NCBI RefSeq assembly: GCF_037176765.1
Contig: NC_090022.1
Location: forward strand, 175,234,117 to 175,298,116
Length of the DNA stretch: 64,000 nucleotides
Source of the DNA: Anolis sagrei
Lineage: Eukaryota > Chordata > Lepidosauria > Squamata > Anolidae
Reading direction: 5' to 3'
The position numbers and the translations under genes are program-made. Positions 21,530 to 33,637 of the stretch are shown here, in pieces (positions within the stretch are counted from its first letter, which is position 1; every line of letters begins with the position of its first letter). Under the pieces are notes generated by a model that saw only the letters and a program-made list of their open reading frames with translations, did no database searches and was not told the origin of the DNA.

Positions 21530-21863
21530 TGTTTGTGTGTGTCTGTGACTATTATTTGGTATGTTCCCATGGGGTGATCTCACCCCATGTCTTCAACCCA
21601 GTGGTTTTCTTTCTATGGTTCCCTGAATCTAATCTGTCTTTAGATGTTTTTAATGTACTGTGTTTTAATTGATTTGACTCCTTGTATTTAATACACTTAT
21701 TTAGTTCAACCCTTGGCTTTGTTTATAAGTTATATTGAGTTTATTTTATTTTTTGTTTTGCCTTGATTGTCGATATTTGTGGGGTATTGAATGTTTGCCA
21801 TTTTTGTAATTTTTTGTAAACTACCCTGAGTTACTTTTGGGGAGAGAGGGCATGTTATAAATA

Positions 21864-21909
<46 letters not shown>
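21530..21909 (+). mobile_element. L2-like LINE 3' end with (ATT)n tail
   Basis: GTAAACTACCCTGAGTTAC and GGGGAGAGAGGGCATGTTAT are followed by (ATT)n at 21863-21909. The 5' part is truncated. Confidence 0.7.
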
Positions 21910-22177
21910 TGAAACACAACAAGATGAGTCCACAGCAGACACTCTGCTGGCTGTTGTATTGGGTCATATGTCGGACACTTTCCAAGTGTCTAGGACTGTG
22001 TGATGTATTGGCAAACAATGCATGCAGATCCCAGTAAGGTGGTCTTTTGTAGCTGGCAGGTGGTAATCTTGTCAGCGCTGATTGTGTTTAAATACAGGCC
22101 AAGGTCTTTTGGCCCCTTACCCAGTGTGCCAATCACCACTGGGACCACCTTGACTGGTTTGTGCCAGAGTCGTTGTC

Positions 22178-22264
22178 GTCTCTTCTTCTTCTTCTTCTTC
22201 TTCTTCTTCTTCTTCTTCTTCTTCTTCTTTTTTCCTTCTCCTTCTCCTTCTCCTTCTCTTCTTC
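22178..22264. repeat. (TTC)n / (CTT)n microsatellite
   Basis: An interrupted polypyrimidine run of CTT triplets and CTTCTC units, about 85 bp. Confidence 0.9.
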
Positions 22265-22399
22265 TTATTTAATCCAGACATTTTCCCAAGGTGTTGAATC
22301 TATTTTGGGATAGAATTCAGCACCTCGGACAGTTCTGATCAGTGCAATTATAACATCCACAACAAATACTCCTCACCATTGATTTGGAAACTAGTGACT

Positions 22400-22476
22400 A
22401 AGGCCCCTTCCACACAGCAGTATAAAAGCCACATTGGATTGGATTATATAGCAGTGTGGACTCAGATAATCAAGTT
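22400..22476. mobile_element. Half MITE, GGGCCCTTCC family
   Basis: The left arm only: AAGGCCCCTTCCACACAGC to ACTCAGATAATCAAGTTCAA. Confidence 0.65.
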
Positions 22477-22898
22477 CAAAGTATCCAACCTTTCTTTTTT
22501 TAAATCTCTCAGATGGATCTATAGCAGCATCATGCACTCCTTGATCAATTGCAGCATGAAGTGAGAGATGATGTGACTCCAGTCTTGGATGTTTTGCCTT
22601 CCAGGCTGGATTTCCAGGCCACATATGATTTCTCAATGAGAAGAAGCTTAGCAGTTTGCCAGAAGCCCTGTCTCTCCCTTCTGTACACATCATTTTCTAG
22701 CCATAAACTTGTGAATCTTAAAGGTGCCACAGAAAACATTTTATTATGACTGTAGGTCTCGCCTTACTTGGTATCTCCTATTCCTCCTAATCCCACAACC
22801 TCATCCCATTTGTTTTCTTTAGCTATCTAACTGGAACCTATAAAGAAGCTAATATTTAGTAAAATGCTTTTATAAAATATCAAAGTGTTGAATAGGCC

Positions 22899-23716
22899 TG
22901 TGCAGGTACAGCTGTACCAGAAGCCCCCACTTTATTTGCTTTGCATCAAGTGTTTGTTTGCAGCCCAAGGCTTGGGATTTTGCAGAAGGGTGGCTTCCTG
23001 TTAAAGTTTGCAGTTACAGGGCAGGTCACCTGTCAATTATCATTAGTTTCCCTAGTCCCGTCCCCTTTTTGGGCTTTGGAAGGGAAGTGAGTCATTTTGT
23101 TAGTTAATCTCAGACAGGTTAGCTTTTGTATAGGATGTGTGTAACTTTCCCTGTACAAAGGCTTCAAGCTTTAAGAATTTCCAGGGTTACAGAAATTCCA
23201 ACAGAAACAGAAGGGAAAGAAATCCAGAGGAGAACAACTTTAAGAGACTCCTAAAGAACTCAATGGAAGCATTCCCTCAGCTTTGGGAATTTCCAGGAAA
23301 CAGCCCTAAAGACTAAAGAACTCCAGTTGGAGAACATCCACTGTCTTGCTGGTAGGTCCACTCGGTGTCTGAGAAGCAGTTTGGCCCGGTAGCGAAGCCC
23401 AGACCAGTGAGGGTTGGATTTCAGTCAGCCTGGGAGAAGTTAAAAAGGGGTTTTTCCTTTAAAGAAAACGCTATTGAAGACAGTGCCTGTCCCCTGTGGA
23501 CAAGATTGAGAGAACTAATACTTTATCAAGAAAGCCTTGAAGTTCCTGTTTGATTTCATTAATAAAAGATTTTGTTGTACTTCTCAAGCCATCTGAAGAT
23601 TCTTTTTAGTGGAAACCTCTGAGAACTTCTTCTTAGGCCCCTGGCTTCCCGCTGGGCAAAGGTTACACATCCTATTTTTTAAGCCAACCAATTACGGGCC
23701 CAGCGGCAACAGTACA
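22899..23716. mobile_element. Solo LTR fossil with 5-bp target duplication
   Basis: An 818-bp segment begins TGTGCAGGTACAG and ends GGCAACAGTACA, giving TGT...ACA termini. AGGCC flanks both sides (22894-22898 and 23717-23721). It holds a TAATAAAAGATTTTG polyadenylation-type signal near 23561, as LTRs do, and no internal coding region. A 5-bp duplication fits Ty3/gypsy-like elements or some endogenous retroviruses; the family is not resolved. It looks like a recombined solo LTR. Confidence 0.75.
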
Positions 23717-23745
23717 AGGCCTGCTGACAAAATTCTCCCATGGCA

Positions 23746-23780
23746 AAAAAACAAACAAACAAACAAACAAACAAACAAAC
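23746..23780 (+). repeat. (AAAC)n microsatellite
   Basis: About eight AAAC units immediately 5' of a CR1 fragment. Confidence 0.9.
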
Positions 23781-24391
23781 ACCAATGGGATTTTGGCTTG
23801 CATCAATAGGAGTCTAATGTCTAGATCCAGGGAAGTCATGCTACCCCTCGTTTCTGCCTTGGTTAGACCAAATCTGGAATACTGTGTCCAATTCTGGGCA
23901 CCACAATTGAAGAAAAATATTGACAAGATGGAATGTGTCCAGAGGAGGGCAACTAAAATGATCAAGGGTCTGGAGAACAAGCCCTATGAGGAGTGGCTTA
24001 AAGAGCTGGGCATGTTTAGCCTGAAGAAGAGAATGCTGAGAGGAGACGTGATGATAGCCATGTATAAATATGTAGAGGAAGTAATAGGGAGGAGGGAGCA
24101 AGCTTGTTTTCTGCTGCCCTGGAGACTAGGACGCGGAACGATGGCTTCAAACTACAAGAAAGGAGATTCCATCTGAACATGAGGAAGAACTTCCTGACTG
24201 TGAGAGCTGTTCAGCAGTGGAACTCTCTGCCCCGGAGTGTGGTGGAGTCTCATTCTTTGGAAGCTTTTAAACAGAGGCTGGATGGCCATCTGTCAGGGGT
24301 GCTTTGAATGCAATATTCCTGCTTCTTAGCAGGGCGTTGGACTGGATGGCCCATGAGGTCTCCTCCAACTCTATGATTCTATGATTCTAAG
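23780..24391 (+). mobile_element. CR1 LINE 3' portion
   Basis: Frames read [40 protein letters not shown] and [20 protein letters not shown]. The end is CTCTATGATTCTATGATTCT, with the CR1 octamer. The reading frame changes once near 24100, so it is not a coding copy. Confidence 0.92.
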
Positions 24392-25060
24392 TGCAAATGA
24401 TAGGACGATTTGACTCTCTCAGACAGCAGGACTACTAATAAGGGAAGGAAACCAGAAAAAGTGAAAGTATGTCAGAGCAAGGGTTGTTTACATTTGTGTG
24501 TTTGCGGTATCTGAAAAACGTATGAAGAATTGCCCCACAACAAAAGAGAAGCTGAGATGTCCAGGGTTTCCCCTCTCCCACCCAGCCCGTAAACTCCTCC
24601 ACCTTCTTCTTAAGGGGGGGGGGTGCACTTATGGGACTGGGGAGGGGCCTGGACAATGACGCAAAGAGGCCATGCCAATAAATTGAGGTGGACTCAGGTG
24701 TAGGAGCTCAGAGAGCTGCTCCTTGCCCACAAATAGCCACCAAGGGATGGATGCAGACCACCGACAGGACATGGTGAGAGGATGGGACTACAGAAAAAGG
24801 TGAGGGGACACAAGTCCAAAGTGTCTTACACCCAACTGTTAGTTGACTGCTTAAGGTGTGGTAGTAGGAGGGCTCTTAAAGACACAGTTTTTAGTTATTT
24901 CAAATGTGTTAGTGTTGCTTGCCATTGGAAACATTTTCCATTATTAGTCTGCCCTGCATATACAATTTGGACCACAACAACTTCATTTATACTTGTGAAT
25001 GTATATGAAATGGGTAGAAGAAGGTGAAGCCAGCACAGATATTGTACAAAGATTTAAAAG
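24392..25060. other. No gene recognised
   Basis: Mostly unique-looking. It contains a G10 run at 24615-24624. A short plus frame at 24782-25027 has no recognisable domain. Confidence 0.4.
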
Positions 25061-25072
25061 GTTGTGTTCATG

Positions 25073-25316
25073 TATTGTCGAAGTCTTTCATGGCCGGAAT
25101 CACTGGGTTGTTGTAGGTTTTTTTCGGGCTATATGGCCATGGTATAGAGGCATTCTCTCCTGACGTTTCGCCTGCATCTATGGCAAGCATCCTCAGAGGT
25201 AGTGAAGTCACTACCTCACTACCTCTGAGGATGCTTGCCATAGATGCAGGCAAAACGTCAGGAGAGAATGCCTCTAGACCATGGCCATATAACCCGAAAA
25301 AACCTACAACAACCCA
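25073..25316. mobile_element. Foldback Penelope-like insertion (head-to-head termini)
   Basis: The left arm TGTATTGTCGAAGTCTTTC...CATCCTCAGAGGTAGTGA is followed directly by its near-perfect reverse complement ending CCTACAACAACCCA. The whole unit is two inverted terminal blocks with nothing between. GTTGTGTTCATG flanks it on both sides (25061-25072 and 25317-25328), so it entered as one event. Confidence 0.9.
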
Positions 25317-25328
25317 GTTGTGTTCATG

Positions 25329-26045
25329 GTTAAAAAAAAGATATAGAGAGAAAAGTGGTGGGAGGGGTAGGGAAGAGGGGTGGGAGGAGGGGGGAGAAAA
25401 AATACAAAATGTAATATGAATGAATCTGTAAATAATGTGAATGGATAATATAGAAATATGTCATCATAATGTATCCCTACAATAGACAGTTATTATCTGT
25501 TCAAATATGCTATTCTGTTTTCAATTTAAAAAAATATTAAATATATATATATAATTGTGAATGTAAAGCAGTGACCCCCTTTGGCCTGAGAAATTTTATA
25601 TGACATTGGGTATATGTATATATAAAATATGTATGAAAATCAAACATTTACTGGTAACAAATCAGCATTTGCAAGGCTTGCTAAACAGGCTATAAACAGG
25701 TGTTTGGGGAAAAGTTACTGAATACTTAAAACAAAAAGAAAAGAAGATTTTGGTCTAGTAAATAAGAATGGGAGAAAACAAAGAGAAAGATAGTAAAAAG
25801 GGAGGGAAAGAAATAGACAAGAAGAAGGAGAGGAGGAAGAGAGTTAGAAGAAAGGAAAAAGTAAGAAGACCTCTAAAAGATATCAGGAAGTCAAAATATT
25901 GATCTTTCTGTCACTTTTACTTTCTACACACAGTATTTTTTCTCTCTCTTCATTGTTTATTTTTCTCTGCCTTGCTTTTCGGATATAAATTTTATATATG
26001 ATAATTCGATGCTGGTCATTGACCGTAATAAATCTTTGATTTATA
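25329..26045 (+). mobile_element. Probable L1 3' UTR remnants
   Basis: G-rich GGTGGGAGGGGTAGGGAAG and A-rich stretches, with terminal patterns like those of vertebrate L1 3' ends. No coding frame is left, so this is a compositional call. Confidence 0.3.
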
Positions 26046-26061
26046 TATGGTAATATTATTA

Positions 26062-26235
26062 TTTTATTTATTTATTTATTTATTTGCTGCATTTGTTAAC
26101 CGCCGCTCTCAGCCCTAGAGCGACTCGCGGCGGTGTACAAACATATAAAAACACATTTTACAATAAGCTACGACGACAAAAACCAACATATCACTAATAC
26201 ACAATCATCTAATTACACTAAAATAATCCGCTCCG
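26062..26235 (-). mobile_element. L2-like LINE 3' end, minus strand
   Basis: A (TTTA)n tail, then ACCGCCGCTCTCAGCC and GAGCGACTCGCGGCGG, the inverse of the GAGTCGCC...GGCGG terminus at 28780. Confidence 0.75.
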
Positions 26236-26339
26236 TCTTATCGTAGAATTCTTTTTCTTTTTTCCTTTCTTTTCTATTTAATTTGCACATTATCATACTG
26301 TTTTTAACTGAAAATCTCAAATAAAGATTATTTTTAAAA

Positions 26340-27146
26340 AATCAACAAGTGTTTTTACGAAATATAGCTGAAGCATTTTTTGTGAAGACTGCACCGTGTT
26401 GACAAGTGTTTCTTGATCCCAACATTGAACTAACTCCGGGGATCCATAGTTTGAGAAGCAGTGATCTATGTCACATATGCCTTTGAGCATGTTCTCATTT
26501 TGGTTGCAATTGGCAGAGTAAATGACTTGCTTATTTCTTTTACATTTCCTACTACACCCTGTTCTTCACCATTACTATGTACGATTCCTCCTCCTCCTCC
26601 TCTTAATCTTCATCTTCCTTTCTTTTCTTCCTCACTTTTAACCCATAATTTTCAAAATCTTTTTCTTGACTTTGTTCATTTGAATATAACGCCAGGGCAG
26701 GCGATTCATCCAAGGTGAAAGTGGCCACGGTGAGCTGCTTTTCAGTTTTAAATGGTTTAACATCTAAGCACATGAACTTTACACGGCAGTAACCTGAGAC
26801 AGGGAAAGAACTACGGTGGCTTTTTTGTTCTACATCCTGCAGTATCATTGAAGGCTATTGCTCAGTTTTGTCATAAAACAGCAACTCCAAAATATTTAAA
26901 TAAACAATAAATAAATACAATATGTGTGGATACTAATAATATGTTTGGAAGGATGTCCCTAAAACTTCCTTTCCTCAGTTTAAAGGCAGGCGTTTATGTT
27001 GCTGCTGTTGTAAAATGAGACCTTGGTTGATAATGATGCACATTTACTTTGGTTCTAAGTTGTGAAGTGACTTCTTGGAGGAGACTTTTGAAGTAACCAT
27101 TATTCTTCTGCCAGCTATCTTAGCAGCTAGCTTCTTTGTTCTATAT
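26340..27146. other. No gene recognised
   Basis: About 800 bp of AT-rich, apparently unique sequence. No exon with convincing splice sites was seen. Confidence 0.4.
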
Positions 27147-27517
27147 CAGGGGTCCTCAAACTAAGGCCTGAGGGCTGGATACAGGCCTCCAAGGTCATTT
27201 ACCCAGCCCTCGCTCAGGGTCAACCTAAGCCTGAAACAACTTGAAAGCACACAACAACAACAATCCTATCTCATCAGCCAAAAGGAGGTCCACACTTCCC
27301 ATTGAAATACTAATAAGTTTATATTTGTTAAACATGGTTAAAACTGTTCTTCATTTTAATTATTGTATTGTTTTAAAGTGTTTTTTGCACTATAAATAAA
27401 ATATGTGCAGTGTACATAGGAATTCATTCTTTTTTTTCCTCCAAATTATAATCTGGCCCTCCAACAGTTTGAGGGACTATGACCTGGCCCTCTGTTTAAA
27501 AAGTCTGAGGACCCCTG
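27147..27517 (+). mobile_element. hAT-type element (CAGGGGTCC family), full length
   Basis: Starts CAGGGGTCCTCAAACTAAGG and ends GTCTGAGGACCCCTG. The flanks TTCTATAT and ATGTATAT match at six of eight positions. There is no transposase frame. Confidence 0.8.
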
Positions 27518-27639
27518 ATGTATATTCTGCCTGGGGATAAATGGTCCTTCCTTCTAATATTAATTCTCAGGTCATGATAGGGCTTGATCTTTAACATTTA
27601 ACATGCAACCAGGCCTGTAGCCAGGTTTTTTTTAGGACA

Positions 27640-28858
27640 TTAAGATCGTCCGGAGAGGCCCTGCTCTCGATCCCGCCAGCCTCACAAGCACGGCTGGCGG
27701 GGATGAGAGACAGGGCCTTCTCAGTGGTGGCCCCTCGGCTGTGGAACGCCCTTCCCTGCTGGCGTTCAGGGAAGATCGGCCCCCTCCCTGCTGGCGTTCA
27801 GGAGAAGAGTGAAGACCTGGCTCTTTGAACAGGCGTTTAATTAAGGTCTGGATGGGGGCGAACAAATTGAAATTGAATCCAGACAAGACAGAGGTACTCC
27901 TGGTCAGTCGCAAGGCCGAACAGGGTATAGGGTTACAGCCTGTGTTGGATGGGGTCGCACTCCCCCTGAAGACGCAGGTTCGCAGTTTGGGTGTGATCCT
28001 GGACTCATCGCTGAGCCTGGAGCCCCAGGTTTCGGCGGTGACCAGGGGAGCATTCGCACAGTTAAAACTCGTGCGCCAACTGCGCCCGTACCTTGGGAAG
28101 TCTGACTTGGCCACGGTAGTCCACACTCTGGTTACATCCCGTTTGGACTACTGCAACGCTCTCTACGTGGGGTTGCCTTTGAAGACGGCCCGGAAGCTCC
28201 AACTAGTCCAACGTTCGGCAGCAATGATACTAATGGGAGCGGAGCGCAGGGAGCATACAACTCCTCTGCTGCACCAGCTCCACTGGCTGCCGATCTGCTA
28301 CCGGGCTCAATTCAAAGTGCTGGCGTTGGCCTTTAAAGCCCTAAACGGTTCTGGCCCAACTTACCTATCCGAACGTATCTCGGCCTATCAGCCCGCCAGG
28401 ACCCTAAGATCTTCTGGGGAGGCCCTGCTCTCTATCCCGCCTGCTTCACAGGTGCGGCTGGCGGGTACGAGAGACAGGGCCTTTTCTGTGGTGGCCCCGC
28501 GGCTATGGAACGCCCTGCCCTTGGAGGTAAGATCAGCCCCTTCATTGATGATATTCCGAAGAAGATTGAAGACCTGGATGTTTAAGCAGGCATTTGGTTA
28601 ACCCAATGCAACGAATGGTAACTGACTAAAGGACTGGCAACATGGATGACGAACTGGATCACGTTTTTAGTTAAGAGTCGAACTGGATTGGTATTGATGT
28701 ATGAATTGTGTTTTTATGTTTTTTATGTTTTTTATGCTTTTAACTTTTTTACTGTTGATGGTTATATTATGTTGTAAACCGCGTTGAGTCGCCGGCTAGG
28801 CTGAGAAACGGCGGTATATAAATATAGCAAATAAATAAATAAATAAATTAAGCAGTGC
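27640..28858 (+). mobile_element. L2-like LINE, longest reverse-transcriptase fragment in the window
   Basis: A first 3' fragment (27640-27842) runs into a second copy whose frame 27825-28601 reads [55 protein letters not shown] and [20 protein letters not shown]. These are the reverse-transcriptase thumb and C-terminal parts of an L2/CR1-group LINE. The tail is GAGTCGCCGGCTAGGCTGAG plus (AAAT)n. The catalytic core and endonuclease are missing. Confidence 0.9.
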
Positions 28859-29125
28859 AATTAATTGAGTGATCATGGAACATGGAATAATGGACAAGGA
28901 GATTGGATTATGACTTTGCTGATGAGACGTGATGGATTAGGTATATGGATGTATTGATGTTATATTGATGTATTGATGTATTGTTATATTGATGTCGTTG
29001 CTTTGGTTACTGTTTTAAATGCTAATGTTGTGCACTTTGTATACTGATTGGTTGTAAATTGCTCTGAGTCGCCTACGGGCTGAGAGAGAGCGGTATACAA
29101 ATGAAGTAAATAAGTAAATAATAAA
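28859..29125 (+). mobile_element. Second L2-like 3' tail
   Basis: GTAAATTGCTCTGAGTCGCC then GGGCTGAGAGAGAGCGGTAT and AAATAAGTAAATAATAAA. It follows directly on the preceding copy. Confidence 0.8.
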
Positions 29126-29567
29126 TAATAATATTTTTTTTAGGGGTTTAACCCCCCCTCCCCAATTTTTTCAGGTTAAAAAAAACCCTGGTTTACTCAT
29201 GAATTTTAACTGGTTAACCAAATCCCCATGCTAAGTCTATGAGACGCAAAAAATTAGAAGTCCCTCCAGAACTGCAAGCACTATTTTAAGCAAATATTGA
29301 CACTTTATTCACATTGTCATTACTTGCAGCAATCGCCAATGTAGTGAAGCAACCAAGTTGGGGGGGGGGGGGGTTGAATGCTCTCATTAAGGAGACCAGT
29401 CTTGGTGGAGGTGGTTGATAGGGGCAGAGCTGCAGGCCATTGAAGGCTGCTCTGACCCCTGCTGTGCTCTTTGCTTCAGCGTGACCCTACCCCCCTGAAA
29501 TTTTCAACCCTCCCCAAAATTTTCAACCTCCCCGAAATTTTTTTCTAGCTACTGCCCTGCATGCAAC

Positions 29568-30300
29568 TACTGCAAAGGAGGAATGGGACTGAACCCAAAG
29601 TCTTTTGAAACATGCAATTATACATTCATAAATGCTTGACTAGTGTCCAGAGTTAGTGCCAAGGCAGGTATTGGATTGCTTTTGGGCTTGGCACAGAGTC
29701 TGGCACAAAAGAAGGGCTTCTGGATGGGAAAGATCTGGTACCCATCAAAATACACTGGACGGCTCTTCTATCTTTCCTTCATAAACACATTTTGTGTAGT
29801 CATAAAAAGACGGAGAAAACTCAAGGGGTTTTACAAATGGATTGGATTTTGGATTCTGATTCTAATAGGCCTGCTTTTAATCAATTGTTCAATTACTGTT
29901 TTTTAAATATTTTAATGCATTGCTGATTGTTGATTTAAAAAAATACTTTTTATTAAATACATTTTATCTTTAATTATACATAAAAACAGGATAAGGGTAT
30001 AGGGTGGTATTGGGTTGACTGTATACATAGAAATTTAATAGGGGGGGGGGTCCAATAGGCAGGAAAAAAAAGGGGGGTGTAGAGGGTGCAGGGAGGGGAG
30101 GGAGGGGAGGGGAAATCACATCAACTTCCAATCTTCTTCTCCACATATCCACTGCCGGTCTGTTCCATTTTACCTTTAATATGTCCTCCCTTTCCACTTA
30201 TATCGTGATCTAGATGTTTCCTTTCTCCTCTTTCTCTTCTATACTACTTTAATGTGTCATACGCTTCCTTTCTTTTTATTAGTTGTTGCTGATTGTTGAT
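29568..30300. other. No gene recognised; possible minus-strand L1 3' end
   Basis: A T-rich start at 29940 and C/G-rich 30036-30115 resemble an inverted L1 3' UTR, but no protein match remains. Confidence 0.35.
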
Positions 30301-30305
30301 TGTTG

Positions 30306-30620
30306 TTATTTATTTTATTTATTTACTACATTTCTATACCGCCTTTCTCAGCCTGAGGGTGACTCAGGGCGGTTTACAAAACCGGCATAATTTGATGCCA
30401 CAATAATATAAACAATTAAAAACATATAAACATCCTTAAAAATCCATAAACAATAAAATCAATAAAACATAAAACACAAATCCTCCATATCTAATTTCCT
30501 CCGTTTCTAATTTCTAATTTTTATGATGTTCGGCATCCTATGATGCATTTGTGAGACCCCCATCGGGGGTGAGAAGGGCGGGGTAGAAATATAGGAAATA
30601 AATAATAAATAAATAAATGC
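30306..30620. mobile_element. Two L2-like tails in opposite orientation
   Basis: The minus tail at 30306-30480 is (TTTA)n and ACCGCCTTTCTCAGCC. The plus tail at 30530-30620 is GAGACCCCCATCGGGGGTG, AGAAGGGCGGGGTAGAAATA and (AAAT)n. Confidence 0.75.
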
Positions 30621-31519
30621 AGCCCTACCCAGTCTAGACACCTCATAATTGTATCTTTCCCTGCAAGCACCTGGGATAAATAAATATAACACAAAAATAA
30701 AGTTTGGAAAAAATGGCCCTTCCTTTCCATTACTGTCAGCCACTTGAAAGCAAAAACATCATCCAACAAAATAATCTGAAATTCTAGATTTGGTTTGTGG
30801 ATCCTTTTGCACAATTTCAAAACACTGTTGATACAAACCACTTCTTCTTCGCTGTGTTTCCCGAATGGTTATAATTTGTTGCTACACCCACAGCATAGTA
30901 AATGATTCATAAAGGGTGGGTTGTGATTAACACTTTATAGCTATGTCTTACTTCTTTTATTCAATAAATAAAAGATTACTTAAATAAAAAAGATGCTTCT
31001 AGTGGCACAGTTTACAATTAGGGCAATCTAGGGAAAGACCCAAAAAGAAAGTGTGTGTGCGTATTTTCTAGTAGCTCTTTCACCCATTACAATTGTAATG
31101 CTATTCCTCAACATTGATTGCTGTGGCTTTATCTTGTGGAATTTTGGGATTTGTAGTTTGATTATAGGCAGCAGCATTCCATGGCTGTTAAAGTGGAACA
31201 GCAGCACTTTATATTTGTAGTAGTCATGTGATATTTCAGGGTCACAACTACGAAAAGTCAGCTATCTTTCCCCACCATTTCTACCCCTCTTTCTCTGATC
31301 TTGGCCCAAGGAGACAAGAAATGAAACAGAAATGGCTTGCTATCATTCATCTCCATTCTAGCTCAACTCTCTCAATTTTTGCCATAATTCATATCATAAA
31401 TGAATTTAGGGTAGTATGAGACTTTCAGAAAGTTTTTCTCCCTGGTCGGTTGTTTCCGTTGCTTTACAATGCAGTAAAATGCAGTACAAGAAGCAAATAT
31501 AGAATATGTTCAATCATTT
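30621..31519. other. No gene recognised
   Basis: About 900 bp with no exon or repeat boundary that I can support. TTGGGATTTGTAGTTTGATT near 31145 hints at an old MITE. Confidence 0.4.
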
Positions 31520-31740
31520 GGATAATGTAATTTTAATGCTTTTATTAGGCGTTTTAATTCTTATATTTCAAGTTTTAAAAGTCCTTTTATCTTATCTTAT
31601 GGTGAATTGTCCTATTGATTTTATGCCTAGTTATATGTTGTTGATTTGAGTTTTGGTTTATGTATGTAAGGCACTGAATTTTACCGTTATTTTTGTGTGT
31701 CCCCCAAGGGGTGAGAAAAGCGGTATATAAATACTGCAAA

Positions 31741-31775
<35 letters not shown>

Positions 31776-31778
31776 ATG
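31520..31778 (+). mobile_element. L2-like LINE 3' tail
   Basis: GTGTCCCCCAAGGGGTGAGA, AAAGCGGTATATAAATACTG and (AAAT)n at 31738-31778. Confidence 0.8.
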
Positions 31779-31867
31779 TATCCCAGAGATGTCAAACTCA
31801 TTTTCACCAAGGGCCACATCAGTGTTACTGTTACTACCTTCAAGAGGTCGTTTTAATTGTAATACTA

Positions 31868-32002
31868 CAGTGGTTCTCAACCCTTGGGTTCCCAGATGTT
31901 TTGGCCTTCAGCTCCCAGAAATCCTAACAGCTGGTAAACTGGCTGGGATTTCTGGGAATTGTAGGTCAAAACATCTGGGGACCCACAGGTTGAGAACCAC
32001 TC
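31868..32002. mobile_element. hAT-type MITE with perfect 8-bp duplication
   Basis: Termini CAGTGGTTCTCAACCC and GGTTGAGAACCACTC, flanked on both sides by TAATACTA (31860-31867 and 32003-32010). It is the same palindromic family as 16354. Confidence 0.9.
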
Positions 32003-32271
32003 TAATACTATAAATGTAACTATGTTGTCCTGGCATTGAAAGCCCCGTGGGACACATAAAAGGATGCGGCGGGCCGGATTCGGCCCCTGGTCCTTGCTTT
32101 TCACATATGTGCCTTGTTATATTCTGCTCTGTTATAGTATACCCCTTGTATTACATTATTTTAACACAACACATCAATTATAACTTGATTGAATTTAATA
32201 ATGTAATGGAACATAAAATGTTTAGTGAGCTTCAACTAGAAATTTCTACATGAAACCTAACATAAATCAAG

Positions 32272-32420
32272 AAATAAATGTTTATTTACTTATTTACATT
32301 ATTTCTATCTCACTCCGTCTCACCTCGAGGGAGACTCAGAACAGCTTAAAAGTTTTTGGCAATATTCAATGCCACAATAATACAAAAACATGCAAAAATC
32401 AAACAATACAAATAGTGACG
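32272..32420 (-). mobile_element. L2-like tail, minus strand
   Basis: (TTTA)n at the left, then CTCACCTCGAGGGAGACTC, the inverse of an L2-like terminus. Confidence 0.65.
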
Positions 32421-33430
32421 TATTCTAAAATATAGAGCAAATTTTGCATATACACTCTGGTTTTGGGTGGGTGGAGAGGGAATGAAACTTAAGCCTACTG
32501 CCCTGAAGAAAATGAAATTATCAGTCTATTCAGTAGTTTAGGTGACTGAGCTTTATAGGTATATAACTAAAGAAGATTTGAGCCAGCTGCAAATGTTATT
32601 TTCTTCTGTTCTTGTTGGTTTGGTGTTTCTTTTCTATTTCTTTGCCCTATTTACCAGAGACAGATGCTATTTTTATCAACAACAAATAAGAGAGTTGATC
32701 ATGATCCTTACATTGCCTTTTGGGGGATGGATCTTTTTTAAAAAATATCAGTTTATGCTGCCACACTTGTCATGCTTACGGTTGCTAAATAAAGAAGCTA
32801 AGTATCTATGGATAAGGGGAGAGAATCAAGCATGTCTGTCATATGCATGAAAGTAAATCCGTATGTAGTACAAGTCTATATCTGTGGGACCAGTGTTTTC
32901 ATCTATACATATTCAATACAATACAATATTTTCTCAGTCCTCCGGTATTCTATGGTATTTTGGTGGCAGAGGTTCTCCCTTTCATATCTGTTGGAACATA
33001 TCCCCCGCAACGTGTTAGTATTGTACATATTATAAATATTATATTATATTATATTATATATAATATAATATATTATGCATATTGTACATATGTTGTGTAA
33101 ATGCGACAAGTACCCTCTGAGTCTATGTGAAATAAGCAATAAATCATTTATTTTTTAAAAAAAATATGAACAAAAGGTTTTGATGAGATAAGTTGTGTCC
33201 CCCATACATTTTGTTATTACAATTTATGTATGTCTCCATATACCTTATGTGGGATTTGTTTAAACTCTGATTTGGTAGTAAAACCGAAATACAGTGTCAC
33301 TAAATGATGCATATTGAAAAAGTGTGTCGACAACATGAACCGTTTAGAAAGCTCTAGTGTAGCATACCCAAAATCAGATTACAGTCACACCTGGGGAAAC
33401 CAATCCCACAATTTCTGCGTTTTAGATGTT
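32421..33430. other. No gene recognised
   Basis: AT-rich, with a (TATTA)n stretch at 33035-33075. Short frames here show no family resemblance. Confidence 0.4.
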
Positions 33431-33595
33431 GTGATTTTACATTGTTGATGTGTTATTTATAATGGTTTTGTATTGTATTTTTTCCTTACATTTTATTGCT
33501 GTGTTCTGTTTATATTGATCTATTGTATTGCTGGGCTTGGCCTCATGTAAGACGCCCCGAGTCCCCTTGGAGAGATGGTGGCAGGGTATAAATAA

Positions 33596-33637
<42 letters not shown>

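Larger units (their letters stand above)
27610..29559 (+). mobile_element. hAT element filled by nested L2-like copies
   Basis: The left end CAGGCCTGTAGCCAGG and right end CTAGCTACTGCCCTG are inverted termini. A perfect 8-bp duplication CATGCAAC lies at 27602-27609 and 29560-29567. Element sequence is visible only at 27610-27635 and about 29130-29559; the rest is L2-like LINE. Confidence 0.82.

Noticed and set aside
27825-28601. 258-codon open frame as a host gene
   Set aside because: It is the C-terminal part of an L2-like LINE reverse transcriptase with an L2 tail directly after it.
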